Part shown: positions 60,101 to 64,000 of the stretch, in pieces | Position numbering within the stretch: position 1 is the first letter of the stretch | Layout: each line of letters begins with the position of its first letter | Assembly (NCBI GenBank): GCA_039105265.1 | Contig: JAPFFF010000021.1 | Coordinates: 558,001 to 622,000, forward strand | DNA from: Tritrichomonas musculus | Taxonomy: Eukaryota; Parabasalia; Tritrichomonadida; Tritrichomonadidae | DNA length: 64,000 nt | Direction of reading: 5' to 3' | Notes under the pieces: generated by a model | What the model saw: only the letters and a program-made list of their open reading frames with translations | What the model was told of the DNA's origin: nothing | Databases searched by the model: none | Position numbers and translations under genes: made by a program

Positions 60101-60429
60101 TTCAAGATAATCTTTCCAATCTCATATAATTTCGGTTTTCCATCGAAAATAGTTATTCTAGTACCAGTTGTTACATATTTTAGAGATAATAAATGCAGGT
60201 TCCATGATTTGTAATGGCTGGCTTCTGAAATTAGTATATTAATTTAGAAAATTAATGATGATTACGGATTAAGGAAATAAAAAGAAAAGAAAAGCAATAT
60301 TTGCCAATGTCAAAAATAGATTTTTAATGTATAAAATCGTAAATATATAAAAAGTTTTGATAAAAAGCTAACTGCAAATACAGTCACATTTTCAAATTTC
60401 TATTAATTTTTTTATACAACACTATACAA

Positions 60430-60930
60430 ATGACTGCACCATCAGATTTAAAGATCATGACCCAATGTCATTTCCAAGGTATGGAGTGTTTATTGATCTA
60501 AATTCATTCTGATGCTGTGACTGTGTACTAGGCCTTGATGGATAAAGGTGGGAAGTTAGTAAAAAAAGAGGCTGTGTACTTACGATAGGTTTTTCAGAGG
60601 GTATTTGGCTGGGTGGCGAGGCCCAAGCGAAGGCGAACCTGAGCTTGGTGGCGAAGCGTGTAGGCTGGGGTGAAGTATGAATCCCAGCCTATACTTGACT
60701 ACTGTTTCAATATCGAAAATATGAATCACAATGCCGAAGAACTAAGGAAAGACGTTGATAAAAGCACCAAGTACACAGTAGAGCTGATGAAAATAGATAA
60801 GTCTCCACAAAAGCTGGCAAAATACGTCAACTAGTTCCATGATGTAATGAAGGACGTGGCGAATCTAAAAAATACAAGACCAAGTGGTCCTCAAGGCTTC
60901 AATATTTATACCCAAATTTTAAATGTCCAA
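60430..60930 (+). pseudogene. Decayed coding-like stretch with GC-rich hairpins
   Basis: The stretch is less AT-rich than its surroundings and has protein-like codons in one main frame, for example 'MTAPSDLKIMTQCHFQG' near 60431 and 'NAEELRKDVDKSTKYTVELM' near 60732, but it is broken in several places. The family is not recognised, and it could be a host gene or part of a mobile element. Between these parts lies a GC-rich segment (60600-60700) with the stems CCAAGC/GCTTGG and TAGGCTGGG/CCCAGCCTA (60661-60691). No intact gene is present. Confidence 0.4.
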
Positions 60931-61017
60931 AATAATTTCAATAATTTAAATTGGGGCAATTGCCCGGACATTTTTTATTATCATTCAAAAGTTTCAATTT
61001 TTTGAGATAAAAAATTA

Positions 61018-61560
61018 AGACGAAACTCCTTCTTGCTGAAAGATAAAACTTTTACTTCCAAAACGTTTATTTAGTAAATAGATAATTCTATTATCTTCTA
61101 GCATTTCCATACATTTATTTATTTTAGTTTTCAATATATCAAAATGAGCGGGAATTTGAAATCTTTTGCAATCGTGCTTCAGATCATAATTTTAAGAGGA
61201 CAACCGTTTTACTCAAAAAATATTCATCGCTATCGATAGAATAGCAAGTAAAAACAAAATGAAAAGAATATAATTCTTTTTTTAAATGTACAACTTCTCT
61301 TCATACTTCGTCTACCCCTAATTACATTGAGAAATGGATATAAAAATAAATGAGCTTGCTGAGCAAATATGTGGAGACATTCCTTGATATGGACGAATTG
61401 GTAACACCCAACTAATGATTCGTTCATTTTAATATATGCTAATTTACATTTATATTCTTGAGATAAATAGCTTAATATCTTTTTGCATTGTTCTAAGTCT
61501 GAGGAGATTAAAAGGAAATTTAGAATAAGGATTAGCTGTATTATTTTGAGAAGCGTAAGA
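61018..61560 (-). pseudogene. Decayed coding-like stretch, unknown family
   Basis: The minus strand has codon patterns unlike the surrounding spacer, for example 'ILSYLSQEYKCKLAYIKM' and 'HFDILKTKINKCMEMLEDN'. It is not a single intact frame. No domain is recognised and the origin is unknown. It lies in the region that also holds BspA relics and small mobile elements. Confidence 0.35.
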
Positions 61561-62161
61561 TTGCGTTTTTACGAGCATTTTGATGAAGAAAAAGAACATC
61601 AATAAATCATCGGTGCTCTATCTTTTTATGATACATGAGTTGAAGGCGGAAGATATGATTGTTACGAAATTTGATGAACATAATTTGTTAAAGATTTTTA
61701 TTTAAAGCTATCAATCTTGGCAAGAAACTATGTATTCTGATTTTTCGAGCATGAAATGATAATTTTTTAAAACAGCCAATCATTTAAATTGAATCCACAT
61801 TAGATAACGTGATTTGTTTGTTTCATAACAATTAATTGACTTCTATAAAAAATGTGATTTTAGAACGAACCTTTCTATAATCAGATTACTTTTCAAAACC
61901 AATAATCCACTTTTTCAATTAGAAATTCTCTCAAAATAATTGAGAAAATTTCACTTTTTCATAAAATCTCTTATGCTTTGACCAAGTTTTTAATAAAATT
62001 CTCTTAAAAAATATCCGAAAGGAAATATGATTTTCTAATGCTTTTTATAATTTTTTATAAAATCGTTTTTTTTTTTTAAAATTCTCATTTTGTGGGAATT
62101 CAAATTTCAATGAAAAAATTAATATGAAACTTTTTGATATTAAATTATTTTAATTAGTGTT
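61561..62161. other. AT-rich spacer
   Basis: No gene, hairpin or repeat of note was recognised. Confidence 0.4.
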
Positions 62162-62450
62162 TACAGTATAGTAAAAAAATATGAAATCGTCAAAAAATAC
62201 TAAAAAAGTTGGAAAATACACTTTTTCAAAGAAATAAGGCCAAATTTGCTTGGCTAATTCTTTTTATCGTCATTTGAAAAAATGGATTTTCGAACTTTTT
62301 CGTAAAATTCAAAAAGCTGGAAAAGCTACTTTTTCAAATGACGATAAAACAATATTTACTCAAAAAAATTGAGTGTTTATTATGAAAAAGCTTGTTTTCC
62401 AACTTTTTGAATAATATTTTTACGTTTTCATATTTTTTTACTATACTGTA
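62162..62450. mobile_element. Tc1/mariner-type MITE, 285 bp
   Basis: CAGTATAGTAAAAAAATATG begins at 62164 and is repeated in exact inverted form ending at 62448. Looser matching continues for about 75 bp per arm (around AAAAAGTTGGAAAA). TA flanks both ends (62162-62163, 62449-62450). A second inverted pair lies inside (TTATCGTCATTTGAAAAA against its complement near 62310-62350). CAGT after a TA target is the classic Tc1/mariner end. No transposase is encoded. Confidence 0.8.
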
Positions 62451-62756
62451 CAAAAATCAAATATATATTGAAACGAGTTTGACAGAAAAATATCTTAATT
62501 TTCAGTTTTTATTATCGAAAGATATTCATTTTTGAGCCCTACTAGATCTAAAATTGCTTTTGCTGTTTTAATTCTTATATATATGAAAAGAATAATTGAA
62601 TTGCCAATAGAGTTATTTGCCATTATATTTTTTCAATCAAATAAAATAATTGAAAATAATTATTTGAAATTATGAAATAAAATTGAATCATTTGTGGGTA
62701 AATGATTGCAAATTTTTAAATCCCGATTATTTTTTGAAAATATATATGGCCTTCAA

Positions 62757-64000
62757 ATGCTAGAAACTGTTGTTGCTAAGTTTATTACTAAATACTTATG
62801 CGAATATATCGAAACTATCAACAAAAATCAAATGGAAATGAAATTATGGGAAGGTCATGCAACTTTTGAAAATCTCATTCTACTTCCGACTGCATTATCA
62901 TATCATCAGTTACCATTTAAAATAATAAAAGGAATAATCAAACGCGTCCATTTAAATTTTCCATGGAAAAAATTAGACACAGAAGCTTGCATTATTGAAG
63001 TTGAAGATGTTTATATACTTGCTCAACCAGATCCCGAAGTTTTAATAAAAAATGATATAGAGGCACAACAGAGTGCAATACATATATCATTAACCGATAA
63101 TGATAGTGGAAATGAAAGCCAAGAAATTTCGAAAGAATTTGAAATTGGTACTTGGCAGTCATTAATTAATACGGTTATTGATAATGCTAGAATATCAATT
63201 AAAAATATTCATATCCGCGTTGAATATAATTACATAAGATCAAAAGCTCAATCACCATTAAATTCAGGATTACCATCAGCATCTCCATCCGCATCATCTT
63301 TAAGTCTATATGCAAACATATCTGACAAAATTAAAAATGACGATTCAGAATTTAATGATGACGATCAAGAAACTAAATTTGCATCTGGTGGTTTAATCAT
63401 ACCAGAGCTAACCTTATTCACAGTTGACGATGACAATAAGCCTCTTTTAAAAGTTGTTCAAGCCGCAAATAAGTTGAGAAAACAATTCAAATTAAATAAC
63501 ATATCAGTTTACTTCGATACTCATGACAAAAAAACTCTAGCAACAAAAAACAACAAATTATCTAACGATAATTCCGATTCAAATGGATATTTTACGCAAC
63601 CAATTAATTTAAATAAATTCGAAGAAGAAATGAAAAAAATAATGTTGGATGATAATCACCAATTTATCTTAAACCCATTTTATATAGAAGGAATTTTATT
63701 ACATACGAGGAATCTTCCTGACATGCTGAAAAATATTGTTGAAATTACTACTCACCAGCTAAAGTTTTCATTAGATTACGAACAAGAACAAGTATTATTA
63801 TTTTTTAACAGAGAATGGAATCGTTTTACTAAAAGAAGGAGATATGCCGCATGCGCCAGACCTAAAGGGACAATCAATTCAAAGCAAAAAGTATTCGAGT
63901 TTTGGAAATATTTTACGCGTTGTGCAATTCAAAGAAGCAGACCAAACGAATTTAATCCTGAACTAGCAATAACAATTCTTAAATTTCGATTAAAATACCT
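62757..64000 (+). CDS. VPS13: VPS13-like lipid-transfer protein (N-terminal part)
   Basis: The first 414 codons of a gene cut by the window edge. The N-terminus 'MLETVVAKFITKYLCEYIETINKNQMEMKLWEG' is the chorein domain (human [33 protein letters not shown]), followed by 'FENLILLPTALSYHQLPFKIIKGIIKRVHLNFPWKKL' and 'EACIIEVEDVYILAQP'. VPS13 proteins are long grooves that move lipids between membranes at contact sites. A Ser/Pro-rich insert (about 165-190) and an Asp-rich one follow. Later parts, 'LDYEQEQVLLFFNREWNRFTKRRRYAACARP', fit the extended chorein region. The ATG at 62757 is chosen because the chorein motif begins right there. An ATG at 62746 is in another frame. ATG2 is the other chorein protein, but the match favours VPS13. 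Confidence 0.9.
   Translation, partial: MLETVVAKFITKYLCEYIETINKNQMEMKLWEGHATFENLILLPTALSYHQLPFKIIKGIIKRVHLNFPWKKLDTEACIIEVEDVYILAQPDPEVLIKNDIEAQQSAIHISLTDNDSGNESQEISKEFEIGTWQSLINTVIDNARISIKNIHIRVEYNYIRSKAQSPLNSGLPSASPSASSLSLYANISDKIKNDDSEFNDDDQETKFASGGLIIPELTLFTVDDDNKPLLKVVQAANKLRKQFKLNNISVYFDTHDKKTLATKNNKLSNDNSDSNGYFTQPINLNKFEEEMKKIMLDDNHQFILNPFYIEGILLHTRNLPDMLKNIVEITTHQLKFSLDYEQEQVLLFFNREWNRFTKRRRYAACARPKGTINSKQKVFEFWKYFTRCAIQRSRPNEFNPELAITILKFRLKY

Overview
The window looks like nuclear DNA of a trichomonad flagellate, most likely Tritrichomonas foetus or a close relative. This is inferred from the gene content and was not matched to a database. The DNA is very AT-rich. Genes are long, intronless open frames in the standard code, separated by short AT-rich spacers or by wide spacers full of small mobile elements. 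The protein set is typical of trichomonads: a TKL-like kinase fused to Sel1 repeats, two DUF3447/ankyrin proteins with low-complexity inserts, an R2R3 Myb regulator, a giant HECT ligase, a PP1-like phosphatase and relics of BspA-type leucine-rich repeat genes. A flagellar central-pair protein (CFAP46) fits a flagellate.

Layout. 1-2112 is a spacer with two small inverted-repeat elements. 2113-10863 carries three plus-strand genes: the kinase/Sel1 protein, a coiled-coil protein with a huge Asn/Gln/Ser repeat, and a coiled-coil protein. 11192-27000 carries four minus-strand genes: a HEAT protein (HEATR5/LAA1-like), a PP1-like phosphatase, a HECT ligase and VPS26. 27285-30708 is a Mutator-like transposon that looks complete, with matching ends, an 8-bp target duplication, an intact transposase frame and a 119-bp tandem array. 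33005-35715 holds a Myb gene, an Sm-like frame with no ATG and a Ser/Asn-rich protein. 37957-53274 holds ankyrin protein 1, a PQ-loop transporter, a four-helix membrane protein, CFAP46 and ankyrin protein 2. 53275-62756 is a mobile-element and pseudogene region: BspA relics, a 1.1-kb non-autonomous Mutator-like element with a 9-bp target duplication, a second DNA-transposase gene of P-like type, two TA-flanked MITEs, a run of strong hairpins and some decayed coding stretches. A VPS13 gene starts at 62757 and runs off the right edge.

The host genes are mostly unrelated housekeeping and regulatory functions. Several serve membrane traffic: HEATR5-like (AP-1 accessory), VPS26 (retromer), VPS13 (bulk lipid transfer) and a lysosome-type PQ-loop transporter. 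The least ordinary parts are the complete Mutator-like element with its alternating 119-bp array, the 1.1-kb element that shares a subterminal motif with it, the foldback element with a GC-rich tip at 1.5-1.8 kb, the tandem hairpins near 60.0 kb, and the double open frame in the tail of the Myb gene. No rRNA, tRNA or CRISPR array was recognised.
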